Positions 1-11,106 of a stretch of 64,000 nucleotides of DNA are shown piece after piece. Source of the DNA: Burkholderiaceae bacterium (GTDB lineage Bacteria > Pseudomonadota > Gammaproteobacteria > Burkholderiales > Burkholderiaceae_D); the NCBI GenBank assembly GCA_031291325.1, contig JARLJG010000049.1:62001-126000 (forward strand), in the 5' to 3' direction. The notes under the pieces are model-generated. The model did no database searches, had not been told where the DNA came from, and saw only the letters and a list, made by a program, of their open reading frames with translations. Position 1 is the first letter of the stretch. Every line of letters begins with the position of its first letter. The position numbers and the translations under genes are program-made.

Positions 1-384
1 TTCGGAGCGCACCGGCATAACCGGGCAGCGATTGCCGTCGATCAGCGCCAGCGTCGGCTGCGTGGGCAAGCCTTCGACCGCGCGCCGCATCGCCAGCATG
101 GTCGCTTGCAGGATGTTGAGCGTGTCGATCTCTTGCTCCGAGGATTGCGCAATCGACCATGACAGCGCGTTGGCCTTGATTTCAATCGCCAACGCGTCGC
201 GCTGCGCTTCGCTCAATTTCTTCGAGTCGCGCAAGCCGGCAATCGGCCGCGCCGGATCGAGTATCACGGCAGCCGCAAAAACCGGCCCCGCCAGCGGCCC
301 GCGCCCGGCTTCGTCGACCCCGCACATCAACTCGTCGGTGTCGTCGAACAAGGGCAGGCTTTGATTGCTCGCCTTCGGCATCAT
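1..384 (-). CDS. rnhB: Ribonuclease HII, 3' part cut by window edge
   Basis: RNase HII cleaves the RNA strand of RNA/DNA hybrids and starts removal of single ribonucleotides from DNA. Reading minus from an ATG at 384, the protein contains [14 protein letters not shown], the family signature carrying the catalytic Asp-Glu pair, followed by an R-DSKKLS motif. Later it shows the LIDGN segment that carries a further acidic ligand. The C-terminal portion lies beyond position 1. The start overlaps the lpxB stop as ATGA; a second ATG follows immediately in frame at 381, so the exact start is uncertain by one codon. The gene sits at the end of the lipid A block, its usual place in betaproteobacteria, and is presumably translationally coupled to lpxB. 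Confidence 0.93.
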   Translation of the reverse strand, partial: MMPKASNQSLPLFDDTDELMCGVDEAGRGPLAGPVFAAAVILDPARPIAGLRDSKKLSEAQRDALAIEIKANALSWSIAQSSEQEIDTLNILQATMLAMRRAVEGLPTQPTLALIDGNRCPVMPVRSE

Positions 385-1538
385 TCCCGTCCGATCAGTT
401 TCAATACCGCTTGCGCGCTCTCGCGCGCGGTCTCGCGCCGCAGGCTGTGATGCATGTCGATAAACCTTTGCCGCAGGCGCTGCTTGAGATTGTCGTCTTG
501 CAATTGCTGCCAGATGGCGTCGGCCAGCGCTTGCGGCGTAGCGGCGCCCTGCAACAACTCGGGCACCAAAAATTCGCGCGCCAGGATATTCGGCAAGCCG
601 ATCCACGGTTGATAGCCCATATGCCGCATGATATGCCAGGAAGCCGCCATCATCTTGTAGGCGATCACCATCGGCTTCTTGTGCAGCGCCACTTCCAGCG
701 ATGCGGTGCCGGACGCGACCAGCACCGCGTCGGCGGCAGCCATCGCCGTATGCGATTGACCGTCGATCAGGCGGATCGGCAAGTCCTGCAAGCCGGCACG
801 GGCGATTTCCTCGGTAAAATGCGCGCGTTGCGCCGCGCCGGCCATGGGCGCGACAAACTGCAGCGACGCATCGCGCTGGCTTAACAGGCGCGCGGCGCCG
901 AGGAAGGCGGCGCTGTTGTGCTTGAGTTCGCTCATGCGGCTGCCCGGCAGCACCGCGACCACGCTGCCCTGCAAGGGCAAGCCAAGCTTCGCGCGGGCGC
1001 CGGCAACGTCGATTTCCATCGGGATCACTTCGGCCAGCGGATGACCGACATAGGTGGCGGGCACGCCGGCCGCCTGGTAGATCGCTTCCTCGAACGGAAA
1101 CACCACCAGCATGTGGGACACCGCGCGCACGATCTTCTTGATGCGCCAGCCGCGCCAGGCCCAGATTTGCGGCCCGATGAAATGCATGGTGGGGATTCCC
1201 GCCGCCTTCAGCTGCTCTTCCAGGCCCAGGTTGAAGCCGGGGTAGTCGATACCGATGAAGGCTGCCGGCCTTTCCGCCAGCAAGCGGTCGCGCAGCGTGG
1301 TTTGGATGCGCTTGAGTTCGCGGTAGCGCGGGATGACTTCAAACAAGCCGCGCACCGTCATTTTTTCCAGCGGCCACTCGCTGACGAAGCCGTGTTCGGC
1401 CATGCGCGGGCCGCCGATGCCATGCATGCGCGCATCCGGCAACGCGGGACGCAAGGCCGACAGCATGCGGGCGGCGAGCAAGTCGCCCGACATTTCGCCG
1501 GCCACCATCGCCAGCGACAGGTCAGCGGATGATGCCAC
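381..1538 (-). CDS. lpxB: Lipid-A-disaccharide synthase
   Basis: LpxB is a peripheral inner-membrane glycosyltransferase of family GT19. It joins UDP-2,3-diacylglucosamine to lipid X to form the beta-1,6 lipid A disaccharide. The 385-residue protein has the expected length. It opens with [17 protein letters not shown], the glycine-rich N-terminal motif of the family. It also carries [13 protein letters not shown] and [14 protein letters not shown] in the middle and [13 protein letters not shown] and [11 protein letters not shown] further on, all strongly LpxB-like. The start lies inside the 3' end of lpxA (17-bp overlap), and the stop overlaps rnhB. The gene belongs to the lpxD-fabZ-lpxA-lpxB run and should be co-transcribed with it. 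No unusual residues were seen. Confidence 0.97.
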   Translation of the reverse strand: MASSADLSLAMVAGEMSGDLLAARMLSALRPALPDARMHGIGGPRMAEHGFVSEWPLEKMTVRGLFEVIPRYRELKRIQTTLRDRLLAERPAAFIGIDYPGFNLGLEEQLKAAGIPTMHFIGPQIWAWRGWRIKKIVRAVSHMLVVFPFEEAIYQAAGVPATYVGHPLAEVIPMEIDVAGARAKLGLPLQGSVVAVLPGSRMSELKHNSAAFLGAARLLSQRDASLQFVAPMAGAAQRAHFTEEIARAGLQDLPIRLIDGQSHTAMAAADAVLVASGTASLEVALHKKPMVIAYKMMAASWHIMRHMGYQPWIGLPNILAREFLVPELLQGAATPQALADAIWQQLQDDNLKQRLRQRFIDMHHSLRRETARESAQAVLKLIGRE

Positions 1539-2310
1539 GAGGCGAGGCTTCGATGAATTCGCGCAACTGGCGCAGATAGATCGCGGCGTCCGGGGATTTT
1601 TCCTCTTCCGCCAGCAATGCCGCCTTGGCTTCTTCCAGCGGCAGCCCGGCGCGATAGATCAATTTGTAGGCGCGTTTGATCGCCATGATTTGCGCGCTGG
1701 TAAAACCGCGCCGCTGCAAGCCCACGCTATTGATGCCGGCTGGCGCCGCACGATTGCCGGCAGCGGTGACGAAGGGCGGCACGTCTTGCGCCACTGCCGC
1801 CGTAAACCCGGTCATCGCATAAGCGCCGATATGGCAAAATTGATGCACGGTGGTGAAGCCGCCCATCACGACCCAGTCGCCCAGATGCACATGGCCGGCC
1901 AGCGTGGTGTTGTTGGACATCGTGATATGACTGCCGAGCTGGCAGTCGTGCGCGATGTGGACGTAGGCCATGATCCAGTTGTCGGCGCCGATGCGGGTCA
2001 CGCCGCCGTCCTGCACGGTGCCGCGATTGATGCTCACGAATTCGCGGATGGTGTTGCCGTCGCCGATTTCCAGCGAGGTCGGCTCGCCCGCATATTTCTT
2101 GTCTTGCGGCGCAGCGCCGATTGAGGCGAACTGGAAAATCGTGTTGTCGCGGCCCAGCGTCGTGTGCCCTTCGAGCACCACATGCGGGCCGATTTTGCAG
2201 CCGGTGCCTATAGTGACGTCCGGGCCGATGATCGAATAGGCACCGACCTCGACTGAAGTATCGAGTTGCGCCTTCGGATCGACGATTGCGGTTGGGTGAA
2301 TCAAGGCCAT
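1522..2310 (-). CDS. lpxA: UDP-N-acetylglucosamine O-acyltransferase
   Basis: LpxA carries out the first step of lipid A synthesis, moving R-3-hydroxyacyl from ACP to the 3-OH of UDP-GlcNAc. The protein is about 262 residues and begins MALIHPTAIVDPKAQLD. An in-frame upstream codon at 2355 would add 15 residues unlike the family and run into fabZ, so the ATG at 2310 was chosen. The body is a left-handed beta-helix of hexapeptide repeats (for example IGPDVTIGTGCKIGPHV), followed by the helical C-terminal domain. The segment IMAYVHIAHDCQLG holds the His of the active site. Only 2 bp separate it from fabZ, and it overlaps lpxB. Confidence 0.97.
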   Translation of the reverse strand: MALIHPTAIVDPKAQLDTSVEVGAYSIIGPDVTIGTGCKIGPHVVLEGHTTLGRDNTIFQFASIGAAPQDKKYAGEPTSLEIGDGNTIREFVSINRGTVQDGGVTRIGADNWIMAYVHIAHDCQLGSHITMSNNTTLAGHVHLGDWVVMGGFTTVHQFCHIGAYAMTGFTAAVAQDVPPFVTAAGNRAAPAGINSVGLQRRGFTSAQIMAIKRAYKLIYRAGLPLEEAKAALLAEEEKSPDAAIYLRQLREFIEASPRGIIR

Positions 2311-2312
2311 CG

Positions 2313-2777
2313 TTACACCGACTGGCTGGCGTCGCTGGCGCTGCGCATGGTACACATCAACTCAGCTTCCACCGCCGTCTGGCCGTCGACCGAGGCGCGC
2401 GCCTTGTATTTCCAGATGCCGCGCGTGCAGCGCAGGATTTCGACCTCCATCCTGATTTGGTCGCCCGGTTCGACCGGGCGCTTGAAGCGAGCACCGTCGA
2501 TGCCGATAAAATACACGACGCTGTTTTCATCCGGCTTTTTTCCCATCGTCAGGAACGACAGCAAGGCGGCAGTCTGCGCCAGCGCTTCGATCATGATGAC
2601 GCCGGGCATCACCGGCTTGTGCGGGAAATGGCCGTTGAAGAATTCTTCGTTGATGGTCACGTTCTTGATCGCGGTGATGCTCTTGCCGAGCTCCCAATCC
2701 AAGACGCGGTCGACCAGCAGCATCGGATAGCGGTGCGGCAGGTATTCTTTGATTTGGTTGATGTCGAGAGTGTTCAT
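2313..2777 (-). CDS. fabZ: 3-hydroxyacyl-ACP dehydratase
   Basis: FabZ dehydrates beta-hydroxyacyl-ACP during fatty acid elongation in the cytoplasm. It competes with LpxA and LpxD for hydroxymyristoyl-ACP, which fits its position between their genes. The 154-residue hot-dog-fold protein has [13 protein letters not shown] near the N-terminus and the catalytic segment [21 protein letters not shown], with the active-site His in HFP and the Glu in IEA. The length is normal. The start overlaps the end of lpxD by 4 bp, and lpxA follows after 2 bp, so this is a tightly coupled operon. Confidence 0.97.
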   Translation of the reverse strand: MNTLDINQIKEYLPHRYPMLLVDRVLDWELGKSITAIKNVTINEEFFNGHFPHKPVMPGVIMIEALAQTAALLSFLTMGKKPDENSVVYFIGIDGARFKRPVEPGDQIRMEVEILRCTRGIWKYKARASVDGQTAVEAELMCTMRSASDASQSV

Positions 2778-3829
2778 GATTGTTGGCCTTCTGAGAGCAA
2801 TTTGATGGTTTTTTCAAGCTGCCGAATTTTCTCACGCATTGCACTCAAATTGCGCACAATTGCCGCCGTTTTTTCCCAATCGGCGTTTTTTGCCAACGGA
2901 TAAAAGCCGGTATATTGCCCTGGCTCCAAGATCGACCGTGATACCAGGCTGCCGCACGACACATGCACATGGTCGACAATGGTCAACTGGCCCAACACCA
3001 TCGCCGCGCCGGCGAAGGTGCAGTATTTGCCGATTTTCGCGCTGCCGGCGACGCCGACGCAGCCCGCCATCGCGGTGTGCGCGCCGACATGCACGTTGTG
3101 TGCGATGTGAATCTGGTTGTCGAGCTTGACGCCTTCTTCGATCACGGTATCGGAGAGTGCGCCCCGGTCGATGGTCGTGTTGGCGCCGATTTCGACGTCG
3201 TCGCCGATCTCGACCGCGCCGGTTTGCGGAATTTTGACGTAGGCGCCGCCGTCGTTGGCGAAGCCGAAACCGTCGGCGCCGATGACCGCGCCCGAATGCA
3301 CGATGCCGCGCGCGCCGATCCGGCAACCGGCGTGGAAGGTAACGCGGGCAAAGAAATGGGTTCCCGCGCCGATACGCGCGCCACGCCCGACGAAACTGGC
3401 AGCGTCGATTACCGCGCCCTCCTCGATGTGCGCATCGGCCTCGATCACGACGAACGGCCCGATGCTGGCATCGGGAGCGAGCACGGCAGTCGGATCGACT
3501 ACCGCCGTCGGATGGATGCCTGGCGGCGCCGGGATGCTGTGCTGTGCCGCGAAAACCTGCGCCACGCGCGCAAAATATGCGTACGGATTGGCGGTGACGA
3601 TGCGCGCGCCGCGAAAATCGGCGCCAATCAGTTTGTCGTCCGACGGCGACAAAATAAGCGCAGCGGCGCCGCTTTGCGCCGCTTGCGATCTCAGCTTGGG
3701 ATTGGAAAGGAAAGTGATCTGCGTCGCATCGGCGACGTCTAGAGGCGCGACGCCCGAGATCTCGATCTCGGCATCGCCCACCAATTGGCCTCCCAAGCGT
3801 TCGACCAATTCATTTAGCCGAGTGCCCAT
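2774..3829 (-). CDS. lpxD: UDP-3-O-(3-hydroxyacyl)glucosamine N-acyltransferase
   Basis: LpxD adds the second hydroxyacyl chain, on the 2-amino group, in lipid A synthesis. The 351-residue protein has the N-terminal uridine-binding domain ([24 protein letters not shown]), a long left-handed beta-helix of hexapeptide repeats, and a C-terminal helix. The segment [20 protein letters not shown] includes the catalytic His. The length matches the family. It is the first lipid A gene after skp (103-bp gap), so an internal promoter is possible, though no clear one was seen. It overlaps fabZ by 4 bp. Confidence 0.97.
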   Translation of the reverse strand: MGTRLNELVERLGGQLVGDAEIEISGVAPLDVADATQITFLSNPKLRSQAAQSGAAALILSPSDDKLIGADFRGARIVTANPYAYFARVAQVFAAQHSIPAPPGIHPTAVVDPTAVLAPDASIGPFVVIEADAHIEEGAVIDAASFVGRGARIGAGTHFFARVTFHAGCRIGARGIVHSGAVIGADGFGFANDGGAYVKIPQTGAVEIGDDVEIGANTTIDRGALSDTVIEEGVKLDNQIHIAHNVHVGAHTAMAGCVGVAGSAKIGKYCTFAGAAMVLGQLTIVDHVHVSCGSLVSRSILEPGQYTGFYPLAKNADWEKTAAIVRNLSAMREKIRQLEKTIKLLSEGQQS

Positions 3830-3932
3830 TGCGGCCCTTATATTACAGCGCGGTCTTAGCGCTCAATGTTTCATCAATCGATGCACGACCAAGCCAGATC
3901 CGACATGCGAGCATGGCCTGTGCCCGTGCACT

Positions 3933-4472
3933 TTACTTCCCTGCATCCAGTTCTTTGAGCACTTTGTCGGTGATATCGACGCGCGCGCTATGATACAGCG
4001 AGTCTTGAATCACGAGGTCGTACTTTTCCTTTTCGGCAATCTGCTGGATCACTTTGTTGACGCGGCCGAAGGCGGTTTCATGTTCCTCGTTCTTGCGTTG
4101 CGACAAGTCTTCCTGCAATTCGCGTTGCTTGCGTTGGAAATCCTTGTTCAATTCGATCAAGTCGCGCTGGCCCTTGTTCATATCCGACTCGGACATGACG
4201 GGAGCGTCTTTTTCCAATTTCGCCTGCATCGCTTTCAAACGCGCATCCATGTCTTGCAGATCTTGCACGCGCTTGCCGAATTCCGCCTTGATTTTTGCGG
4301 AAGCGGCCTTGAACGGTGCTGCTTCATTGACAATGCGTTGGCTATTGATATAACCGATTCTGGCTTCTTGCGCCTGCGCGCCATTCAACGCACAACACGC
4401 CACACCGCACAAAACTGCGAATTTCAAAAACATCGATGGGTTTGCTAGATACTTCAAGATCGTTCTCCGCAT
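3933..4472 (-). CDS. skp: Periplasmic chaperone Skp/OmpH
   Basis: Skp is a trimeric periplasmic holdase that keeps unfolded outer-membrane proteins soluble on the way to BamA, whose gene lies immediately upstream (42-bp gap). The protein has an N-terminal signal peptide (hydrophobic FLKFAVLCGVACCALNGAQA), then the OmpH opening RIGYINSQRIVNEA. A long charged helical region rich in Lys, Glu and Gln follows (about residues 65-140), as expected for the coiled-coil tentacles. The start is uncertain. The ATG at 4472 has no clear ribosome site, while a TTG five codons downstream is preceded by GGAG at good spacing, and another ATG lies at 4433. All three would leave the signal peptide intact. Confidence 0.93.
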   Translation of the reverse strand: MRRTILKYLANPSMFLKFAVLCGVACCALNGAQAQEARIGYINSQRIVNEAAPFKAASAKIKAEFGKRVQDLQDMDARLKAMQAKLEKDAPVMSESDMNKGQRDLIELNKDFQRKQRELQEDLSQRKNEEHETAFGRVNKVIQQIAEKEKYDLVIQDSLYHSARVDITDKVLKELDAGK

Positions 4473-4514
4473 TTCAAATTGCCATTATCAAAATACTACC
4501 CCCCAAGCATCCTA

Positions 4515-6854
4515 TCAGAACCCGGTTCCCAGCTGGAATTGGAAGCGCTCTTTTTGATCCGTCGGCTGCGCATTCAAAGGCTGCGCATAGCTTAACTTCA
4601 GAGGGCCAACCGGTGAAATCCAACTGATCCCGAGACCGGCGGAATATCTCAACTGACTGAATTCTATCCGTTGCCGATCGGCAAATACGTTGCCGCCGTC
4701 GACAAAGGTAAACCATTGCAAGCCAGCGTCTTTGGTCGAACCGGGGAACGGGAAGTGCAACTCGGCATTCATGATAAGCCGTGAAGCACCACCCAACGGA
4801 TCGCCATTGACATCCAATGGCCCCAAGGTCGAGGTATAGTAGCCGCGCACCGATCCGATACCGCCCGCGTACCAATTCTTGAACACCGGGAACGGCTTGC
4901 CATTCAGACCGCGACCGTAGTCGAATTCCCCGTTCAAGGCCAGGGTCATCCAGCTGGCAATCGGACGGTAATATTGACTCTGGTAAACGGCACGATAATA
5001 GCGCAGAGTGCCTTCCGGCGCAAATTCGATGTTTGCACGTTGCAGTTGCCCGGCGGTCGGCGTCAGCGCACTGTTGCGGCTATCGCGCGCCCAGGAAGCG
5101 GTCAACGGGAAACTGGTTGTGGTCGCTTGCGAGCCGTCGCCGAACTGCTGCACGTATTCCTGGTACAGAATCGGACTATCGGCGTAACCTGGATCGTTCT
5201 TGTAGGTCTGCACCTCGGTGTGCTCGACGCCGATACCGAAAAATACGCGATCGAACTCGGTAAACGGCACGCCGAAGCTCACCTTCGTCCCTAAAGTGCG
5301 GACGTAGAAGTAACCGCTATTGCTCTGGGGCGGACGCATCGTGCGCAAATACAGTTCGATCGTGCGGCTGATGCCGTCGTCGGTCACGTAAGGCGCGGTG
5401 TGCGACAACGCGATGGTCCGGTTCAACGCGCTGGTATTGACTTGCACGCCGATGGTGTCGCCGCTGCCGAATGCATTTTCTTGCTGGATACCGGCATTGA
5501 TCGACAATTTTTCGTATTGCGAATAGCCGGCGCCCAGGGTGATATTACCGGTCGGACGCTCGGTGACCGCTAGATTGACATCGACCTGGTCGCTGCTGCC
5601 GACCACTTCCGGCGTTTCCACCGTGACTTCCTTGAAATAGCCGAGACGGTCGACGCGGTCGCGCGAGCGCTTGATTTTCTCGCCATCGTACCAGGACGCT
5701 TCGTATTGACGGAATTCGCGGCGGATCACTTCGTCGCGGGTCTTGGTATTGCCCGTGATATTGATATGGCGCACGTACACCCGTTTGCCCGGATCGATCA
5801 ACACGGTGAACGCGACTTCCTTCTTGTCCTTGTCGATTTCCGGATTGGCATTGACATTGGCAAATGCATAGCCGAAATTGCCCATGCGGTCGGAAATCTT
5901 CTTGGTGCTGTCGGTCAGCTTTTGGCCCGAATACACTTCGCCCGCTTTCAAGGACATCAACCCTTCGAATTCGCTTTCGCGTCCCAGCATTTCGCCGGCC
6001 AGCTTGATGCTGGAGACCGTATATTTTTCGCCTTCGGAAATATTGATCGTGATGTAGATGTCCTTCTTGTCGGTCGTGATCGACACCTGCGTCGATTCGA
6101 TCTGCATTTCCAGATAGCCGCGATCCAGATAATACGACTTCAAGCTTTCGATGTCGCCGGACAGCTTTTGCTTCGAGTATTGGTCGGCCTTCGAATACCA
6201 GGTGAACCAGCCGGAGGTGGACAACTTGAGGATCTTCTGCAAGTCGGAATCCGAAAACGCCTTGTTGCCGACAAACTTGATTTGCCGGATATGCGCCGCT
6301 TCGCCTTCGTCGACCGCGAATGTGATATTGACGCGATTGCGCTCGATCGGCGTCACCGTCGTGGTGATCTGCACGCCGTACAAGCCTTTGGACAGGTATT
6401 CGCGCTTCAACTCCTGTTCGGCGCGGTCGACCAGCGACTTGTCGAAAATATGGGTTTCGCCGACGCCGATATCCTTCAACGCCTTGATCAGTTGATCTTT
6501 CTCGAATTCCTTGGTGCCGCTAAAGTCGACCTTGGCAATCGCCGGCCGCTCCTCGACCGCCACCACCAATACGTTGCCTTCGATTTCGATGCGAATATCC
6601 TTGAACAAGCCAGTCGCGTACAAAGCCTTGATCGCCGCCGTGCCCTTGGCATCGGTATAGGTTTCCCCCACTTTCAGCGGCAGATAGTTGAACACGGTGC
6701 CAGCTTCGGTGCGCTGGATGCCTTCGACCCGAATATCCTTGACCTCGAACGGCTCCGCGGCGAGCACATGGCCTGAGCATATGGCAAACGCGGCGGCGGC
6801 AATCACACGACGAGGAAAAGACGGCAATAAAAAACGCTCTGAATATAATTTCAT
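4515..6854 (-). CDS. bamA: Outer membrane assembly factor BamA
   Basis: BamA is the central beta-barrel of the BAM complex that inserts outer-membrane proteins. The 779-residue precursor has a signal peptide ending near GHVLAAEP. Five POTRA repeats follow, the first starting FEVKDIRVEGIQRTEAGTVF, then a C-terminal 16-strand barrel. The barrel contains the IGSVRGYYTSTLGP segment, which matches the conserved R-G-Y/F motif of loop 6. The last residue is Phe (QLGTGF), the outer-membrane targeting signature. The length is normal. It sits between rseP and skp, linking the protease of the envelope stress response with its main clients. Confidence 0.98.
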   Translation of the reverse strand: MKLYSERFLLPSFPRRVIAAAAFAICSGHVLAAEPFEVKDIRVEGIQRTEAGTVFNYLPLKVGETYTDAKGTAAIKALYATGLFKDIRIEIEGNVLVVAVEERPAIAKVDFSGTKEFEKDQLIKALKDIGVGETHIFDKSLVDRAEQELKREYLSKGLYGVQITTTVTPIERNRVNITFAVDEGEAAHIRQIKFVGNKAFSDSDLQKILKLSTSGWFTWYSKADQYSKQKLSGDIESLKSYYLDRGYLEMQIESTQVSITTDKKDIYITINISEGEKYTVSSIKLAGEMLGRESEFEGLMSLKAGEVYSGQKLTDSTKKISDRMGNFGYAFANVNANPEIDKDKKEVAFTVLIDPGKRVYVRHINITGNTKTRDEVIRREFRQYEASWYDGEKIKRSRDRVDRLGYFKEVTVETPEVVGSSDQVDVNLAVTERPTGNITLGAGYSQYEKLSINAGIQQENAFGSGDTIGVQVNTSALNRTIALSHTAPYVTDDGISRTIELYLRTMRPPQSNSGYFYVRTLGTKVSFGVPFTEFDRVFFGIGVEHTEVQTYKNDPGYADSPILYQEYVQQFGDGSQATTTSFPLTASWARDSRNSALTPTAGQLQRANIEFAPEGTLRYYRAVYQSQYYRPIASWMTLALNGEFDYGRGLNGKPFPVFKNWYAGGIGSVRGYYTSTLGPLDVNGDPLGGASRLIMNAELHFPFPGSTKDAGLQWFTFVDGGNVFADRQRIEFSQLRYSAGLGISWISPVGPLKLSYAQPLNAQPTDQKERFQFQLGTGF

Positions 6855-6903
6855 TGGATATTATTCTGTTTAATATTCTTGTCGGAATCAGGCTACGACA
6901 AGT

Positions 6904-8271
6904 TCAAGTCATGTGGCGTGCGATATCGTTGAAAACGGCAACGATCATCAGCGTCATCAAGATACCTATCCCGGCACGCTGGGCAATCTCGCCAAAGCGC
7001 GCAGAGACCGGGCGTCCAGTCAAAACTTCCAGCGAATAATACAGCAAAAGCCCTCCATCTAAAACTGGAATGGGCAGGAGATTCATCACGCCCAGGCTGA
7101 TGCTGATGAAGGCGAGGAAGCTGAGGTAGCTGATGACGCCGACTTTGGCAGTCTGGCCGGCATAGTCGGCGATGGTGATCGGTCCGGTGATATTCTTCCA
7201 GGAAAGTTCTCCCATTATCATTTTACCAATCATCTTCAGCTGCAAAACACTGGTCTCCCAGGTTTGCCGCACTGCTTTTTGCACCGCGTTGAGTGGTGTC
7301 TCTCGTGCCAGCGTCATTTCCGGCGCAGCGGGCAAAACAACCCGGATCGCGCCAAATGTCCGACCGTTTTCCTTGACCGTGTCGGGAATCACTGCGAAGG
7401 TCAAGTCTTTATCGTTGCGCCGCACAGTTATTTGCAAGCTTTTGCCGGGCGCAGCACGCACAATTTCCTGCAATTGAATTTTATCGGCGATCTGCACGCC
7501 ATTGACGGAAACCACCAGATCGCCCTCATGCAAACCGGCGAGCATGGCCGGGCCGTCGGCAAGCACTTCGCCCAGCACTGCTTTCGGCCGCTTGAGCAGC
7601 AGTCCGATGCGGCTCATAAAATCTTTTTCGAGGTCTTCGGCCGAAACGCTGTCGAGCGAAAAGGTGACGCTACCCTTCGACTGGACTTGCGTATCGTCTG
7701 CCGTCCGTTCGTAATCCAGGTGCGCGGCGGTCTTTTCAATCGCAAGCTGCGCCAGACTCCAGCGCAATTCCGACCAACTGCGCACCGCTTGCCCATTGAC
7801 TGCGGTAATCAATTCGCCGCCACGCAGACCGGCATTGGCGGCAATCGAATGCTCCGGCACTGTCCCCAAACGGGCCACCGGATCGGGCATGCCGTGAATA
7901 AACAAGCCGCAAAAGATAACAATTGCCAGTATGAAATTAGCAATCGGGCCGGCAGCCACGATGGCGATGCGCCGCCATACCGATTGACGGGTAAATTCCC
8001 GCGTCAAATCCTCTTCGGCGACCGTGCTGAGATCCTGATCGCGCGCATCCAGCATTTGCACGTAACCGCCCAGCGGCAGCATCGAAATCGCCCATTCGGT
8101 TTGATCGCGTCCGAGGCGGCGCGAATAAACGACTTTTCCCATGCCGACTGAAAAACGCAAAATCTTGACGCCGCACAGGCGCGCGACCAGGTAATGGCCC
8201 AACTCATGCACCACCACCAGCACGCCGAAGGCGAGCAATGCGGCAACCACGGTCTGTATCGATGAAATCAT
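6904..8271 (-). CDS. rseP: Site-2 protease RseP (zinc membrane metalloprotease)
   Basis: RseP cuts anti-sigma factors and leftover signal peptides inside the inner membrane. The 455-residue protein has the HELGH zinc motif at residues 22-26 in the first membrane helix. Two PDZ domains lie in the periplasmic part (around residues 115-300). The [10 protein letters not shown] motif near residue 400 carries the third zinc ligand. Several hydrophobic spans are evident at both ends. Its start overlaps the dxr stop by 4 bp and bamA follows 49 bp downstream. An anti-sigma factor encoded at 51772-52572 in this window is a possible, unproven substrate. Confidence 0.97.
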   Translation of the reverse strand: MISSIQTVVAALLAFGVLVVVHELGHYLVARLCGVKILRFSVGMGKVVYSRRLGRDQTEWAISMLPLGGYVQMLDARDQDLSTVAEEDLTREFTRQSVWRRIAIVAAGPIANFILAIVIFCGLFIHGMPDPVARLGTVPEHSIAANAGLRGGELITAVNGQAVRSWSELRWSLAQLAIEKTAAHLDYERTADDTQVQSKGSVTFSLDSVSAEDLEKDFMSRIGLLLKRPKAVLGEVLADGPAMLAGLHEGDLVVSVNGVQIADKIQLQEIVRAAPGKSLQITVRRNDKDLTFAVIPDTVKENGRTFGAIRVVLPAAPEMTLARETPLNAVQKAVRQTWETSVLQLKMIGKMIMGELSWKNITGPITIADYAGQTAKVGVISYLSFLAFISISLGVMNLLPIPVLDGGLLLYYSLEVLTGRPVSARFGEIAQRAGIGILMTLMIVAVFNDIARHMT

Positions 8272-9440
8272 GTGTGCATCAACGAATGGGCGACAGCGCG
8301 CGCGCTGCGATCATGCTCCAGCACGGCATCGATATCGTGCACGGTATCGTGCGGCAATTTATCCATGACCCTGGCGATCAATCGGTCGATCATGCGGAAC
8401 CCTATTTGTCCATCCAAAAATGCTTGGACCGCGACTTCGTTGGCGGCGTTCAATATGGCAGGCGCGGAACCGCCCGCCCGCAAAGCATCATACGCCAGTT
8501 TCAGGCACGGGAAACGGTCGAAGTCGGGGCGCTCGAATTGCAATTGGCCGATCTTCGCCAGATCGATAGGCGGCACGCCGGATAAAATCCGATCGGGAAA
8601 TGCCAACGCATGGGCAATCGGCGTGCGCATATCGGGATTGCCCATTTGCGCCAGCACCGAACCGTCGACGTAGGAAACCATCGAGTGGATCACGCTTTGC
8701 GGGTGAATCACCACGTCGATCTGGGCCGCCGGCGCGCCGAACAGCCAATGCGCCTCGATCACTTCCAGCCCCTTGTTCATCATGGTCGCCGAATCGACCG
8801 ATATCTTGCGCCCCATCACCCAGTTCGGATGGGCGACTGCCTCGGCCGGCGTGACGGCATCGAGCGTCTCGACCGCGCGCTTCAGGAACGGCCCGCCGGA
8901 TGCCGTCAATAAAATCTTGGCGACACCGCATTGCGCCGGCACGCGCTGATAGTTGAGCGGCAGGCATTGGAAGATCGCATTATGTTCGCTGTCGATCGGC
9001 ATCAGCACCGCGCCGCTGGCGGCCACTGCGTCCATAAACAATTGGCCCGACATGACCAGTGCTTCCTTGTTCGCCAACAGGATTTTCTTGCCGGCGCGCG
9101 CTGCGGCCAAGGTGGGCGCAAGACCTGCCGCGCCGACGATTGCCGCCATCACCGCATCGCAGCCGGCAGCGCACGCGACTGCGCACAGCGCTTCCACGCC
9201 ATAGGCGACTTCGGTCGACACGCCCTCCTCGGCCAGCAAGCGCTGCAATTGCTGCGCCGCCTGCGCGGAGCCGACCACTGCCACCTGGGGCCGGAATTTT
9301 GCGCATTGCAGCGCCAATTCTTCGACCTTGGTATTTGCTGTCAACGCATACACACAGTAGCGGTCGTGGTGGCGCGCGATCACGTCCAGCGTCGATACGC
9401 CGATCGATCCGGTCGAGCCGAGTATCGTTATGTTTTGCAT
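8268..9440 (-). CDS. dxr: 1-deoxy-D-xylulose-5-phosphate reductoisomerase
   Basis: Dxr converts DXP to MEP with NADPH, the committed step of the MEP isoprenoid pathway; ispD and ispF of the same pathway lie at 50517-51712. The start at 9440 gives [20 protein letters not shown], the Rossmann NADPH site. A longer in-frame version from 9461 adds seven residues with no family match. Metal and substrate motifs are present: [21 protein letters not shown], and [21 protein letters not shown]. The length of 390 residues is standard. It lies between cdsA and rseP, 5 bp after cdsA. Confidence 0.97.
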   Translation of the reverse strand: MQNITILGSTGSIGVSTLDVIARHHDRYCVYALTANTKVEELALQCAKFRPQVAVVGSAQAAQQLQRLLAEEGVSTEVAYGVEALCAVACAAGCDAVMAAIVGAAGLAPTLAAARAGKKILLANKEALVMSGQLFMDAVAASGAVLMPIDSEHNAIFQCLPLNYQRVPAQCGVAKILLTASGGPFLKRAVETLDAVTPAEAVAHPNWVMGRKISVDSATMMNKGLEVIEAHWLFGAPAAQIDVVIHPQSVIHSMVSYVDGSVLAQMGNPDMRTPIAHALAFPDRILSGVPPIDLAKIGQLQFERPDFDRFPCLKLAYDALRAGGSAPAILNAANEVAVQAFLDGQIGFRMIDRLIARVMDKLPHDTVHDIDAVLEHDRSARAVAHSLMHT

Positions 9441-9445
9441 CTTCC

Positions 9446-10282
9446 TTACGCGCCTATCCAATAAGCTATCAAGACCGCCAGCGGCAACACCGGGATCAAC
9501 GCATCGATGCGGTCCAGCACGCCGCCGTGTCCGGGCAATAGATTGCTGCTGTCTTTCATCGCGATGCGCCGTTTCAATTGCGATTCAAACAGATCGCCGA
9601 CCACGCTGGCGGCCACGATCACCGTCAGTGCCGCGACAAATCCAGCCCAGCCCCAGGCCGATTGCAACTTGACCGCGAAAGTATCGCGCAATTCGGGAAT
9701 CCGCGTGCTGACGGCGGTCAACAACAAGACCGCCAGCCAGCCGCCGATGACGCCTTCCCACGATTTTCCGGGCGAAATCGATGGCGCCAGCTTGCGCTTG
9801 CCGAAGGCTTTGCCGCTGAAATACGCGCCGATATCGGCGATCCAGACGATTGCCAGCACCGAAAACAGGTACAAGGTGGAGCGCTGGAACAAAGCCAGCA
9901 TCGCCACGAAGCAGGCCAGGATGGAAAGGTCGTAAATGACGTTCAGCAGGCGATTGCCGACGCTCGCCAGCGGCGGCAAACCGATCGCCAGCGACGGCGC
10001 CAGGCGCACCGCCCAGGACAGCGCACTGATGCCGATCAATACAATGAACGGCAAGGGCAGCGAGGTCTCCGCGCGCACAAAGGCGAGAAACAGGAATGCC
10101 GCCGTCCATAGCGCAGCGCCTTGCAGCGGCAGCTTGGCGCCGAACAGGCGCATGCTCTCCCACGCCGCAGCGCCGAAAAACGCCGCCAGCGCCAATGCAA
10201 ATACCGCGTACGAATTCAAGACCAGAATCAGCAGCAATCCCGCCAGCAAAACCAACGCCGTTATCACCCTCGTCTTGAGCAT
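9446..10282 (-). CDS. cdsA: Phosphatidate cytidylyltransferase
   Basis: CdsA makes CDP-diacylglycerol from phosphatidate and CTP in the inner membrane, the branch point for phospholipids. The start at 10282 overlaps the uppS stop as ATGA and gives [20 protein letters not shown]; further upstream in-frame sequence is uppS read in another frame. About eight hydrophobic segments are visible. The family signature spans [32 protein letters not shown] near the C-terminus and includes the S-x-KR and D-R-D acidic residues. The length of 278 residues is normal. Confidence 0.96.
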   Translation of the reverse strand: MLKTRVITALVLLAGLLLILVLNSYAVFALALAAFFGAAAWESMRLFGAKLPLQGAALWTAAFLFLAFVRAETSLPLPFIVLIGISALSWAVRLAPSLAIGLPPLASVGNRLLNVIYDLSILACFVAMLALFQRSTLYLFSVLAIVWIADIGAYFSGKAFGKRKLAPSISPGKSWEGVIGGWLAVLLLTAVSTRIPELRDTFAVKLQSAWGWAGFVAALTVIVAASVVGDLFESQLKRRIAMKDSSNLLPGHGGVLDRIDALIPVLPLAVLIAYWIGA

Positions 10283-11040
10283 CAGGATGCCTTTTTCTGT
10301 TCCAGCAATTGCTCGCTGGTGCGTCCGAAGCGGCGTTCCCTTTGCCGATACGAGGCGATGGCCAGGTCCAGCGCCTCGGCATCGAAGTCGGGCCAATAGG
10401 TATCGGTAAAATACAGTTCCGAGTAGGCAAGCTGCCACAGCAGAAAATTGGAGATCCGCTCTTCGCCGCCGGTGCGGATGAACAGATCCGGCTCCGGCGC
10501 ATAAGCCAGCGCCAGGTGGGGCGCAAGTTGCTCTTCGGTCGGCGCCACCAGGCCCGGATTGGCGGCCAGCATTTTTTCGACCGCCTGCAAAATGTCCCAG
10601 CGTCCGCCGTAATTGGCGCAGATAGTCACGGTCAGGCGTCGATTATCTTCTGTCTTGCGCTGCGCTTCGGCGATCATTTCCTGCAACTTGGCGTCGAAAC
10701 GACTCAAGTCGCCCACCACTTTCAGGCGAATTTCGTTGGCGTGCATCTTGTCGACTTCGCGCTCCAGTGCATTGACGAACAGACGCATCAAGAGCGACAC
10801 TTCGTCGGCTGGCCGCCGCCAGTTTTCCGAGCTGAAGGCGAACAAGGTCAGAAATTCGACGCCGCGCACCGCGCAGGCCTCGACGATGCCGCGCACCGCC
10901 TTGACGCCCTGCACATGCCCGGCCACGCGCGGCAGGTAGCGCTTGGTGGCCCAGCGCCCATTGCCATCCATAATCATGGCGATATGCCGTGGCACCGCGA
11001 AAATCTCTGGCACCGCTTGTGTCGAACTGGATGACGTCAT
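10282..11040 (-). CDS. uppS: Undecaprenyl diphosphate synthase
   Basis: UppS (IspU) is the cis-prenyltransferase that extends farnesyl-PP with eight isopentenyl units to C55-PP, the carrier for peptidoglycan and O-antigen. The protein has [12 protein letters not shown] with the catalytic Asp, [11 protein letters not shown], and near the C-terminus [26 protein letters not shown], which holds the Arg residues that bind IPP and the metal ligand. It is 252 residues long, with an ordinary ATG. It is the first gene after a 173-bp gap below frr, and cdsA is coupled to it by the ATGA overlap. Confidence 0.97.
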   Translation of the reverse strand: MTSSSSTQAVPEIFAVPRHIAMIMDGNGRWATKRYLPRVAGHVQGVKAVRGIVEACAVRGVEFLTLFAFSSENWRRPADEVSLLMRLFVNALEREVDKMHANEIRLKVVGDLSRFDAKLQEMIAEAQRKTEDNRRLTVTICANYGGRWDILQAVEKMLAANPGLVAPTEEQLAPHLALAYAPEPDLFIRTGGEERISNFLLWQLAYSELYFTDTYWPDFDAEALDLAIASYRQRERRFGRTSEQLLEQKKAS

Positions 11041-11106
11041 GAAATCTGCAATAAAATAAAGTTTCCCGTTGGAAAATCGCGCTAACGCCTAGCCTTCCCA
11101 AAAGCG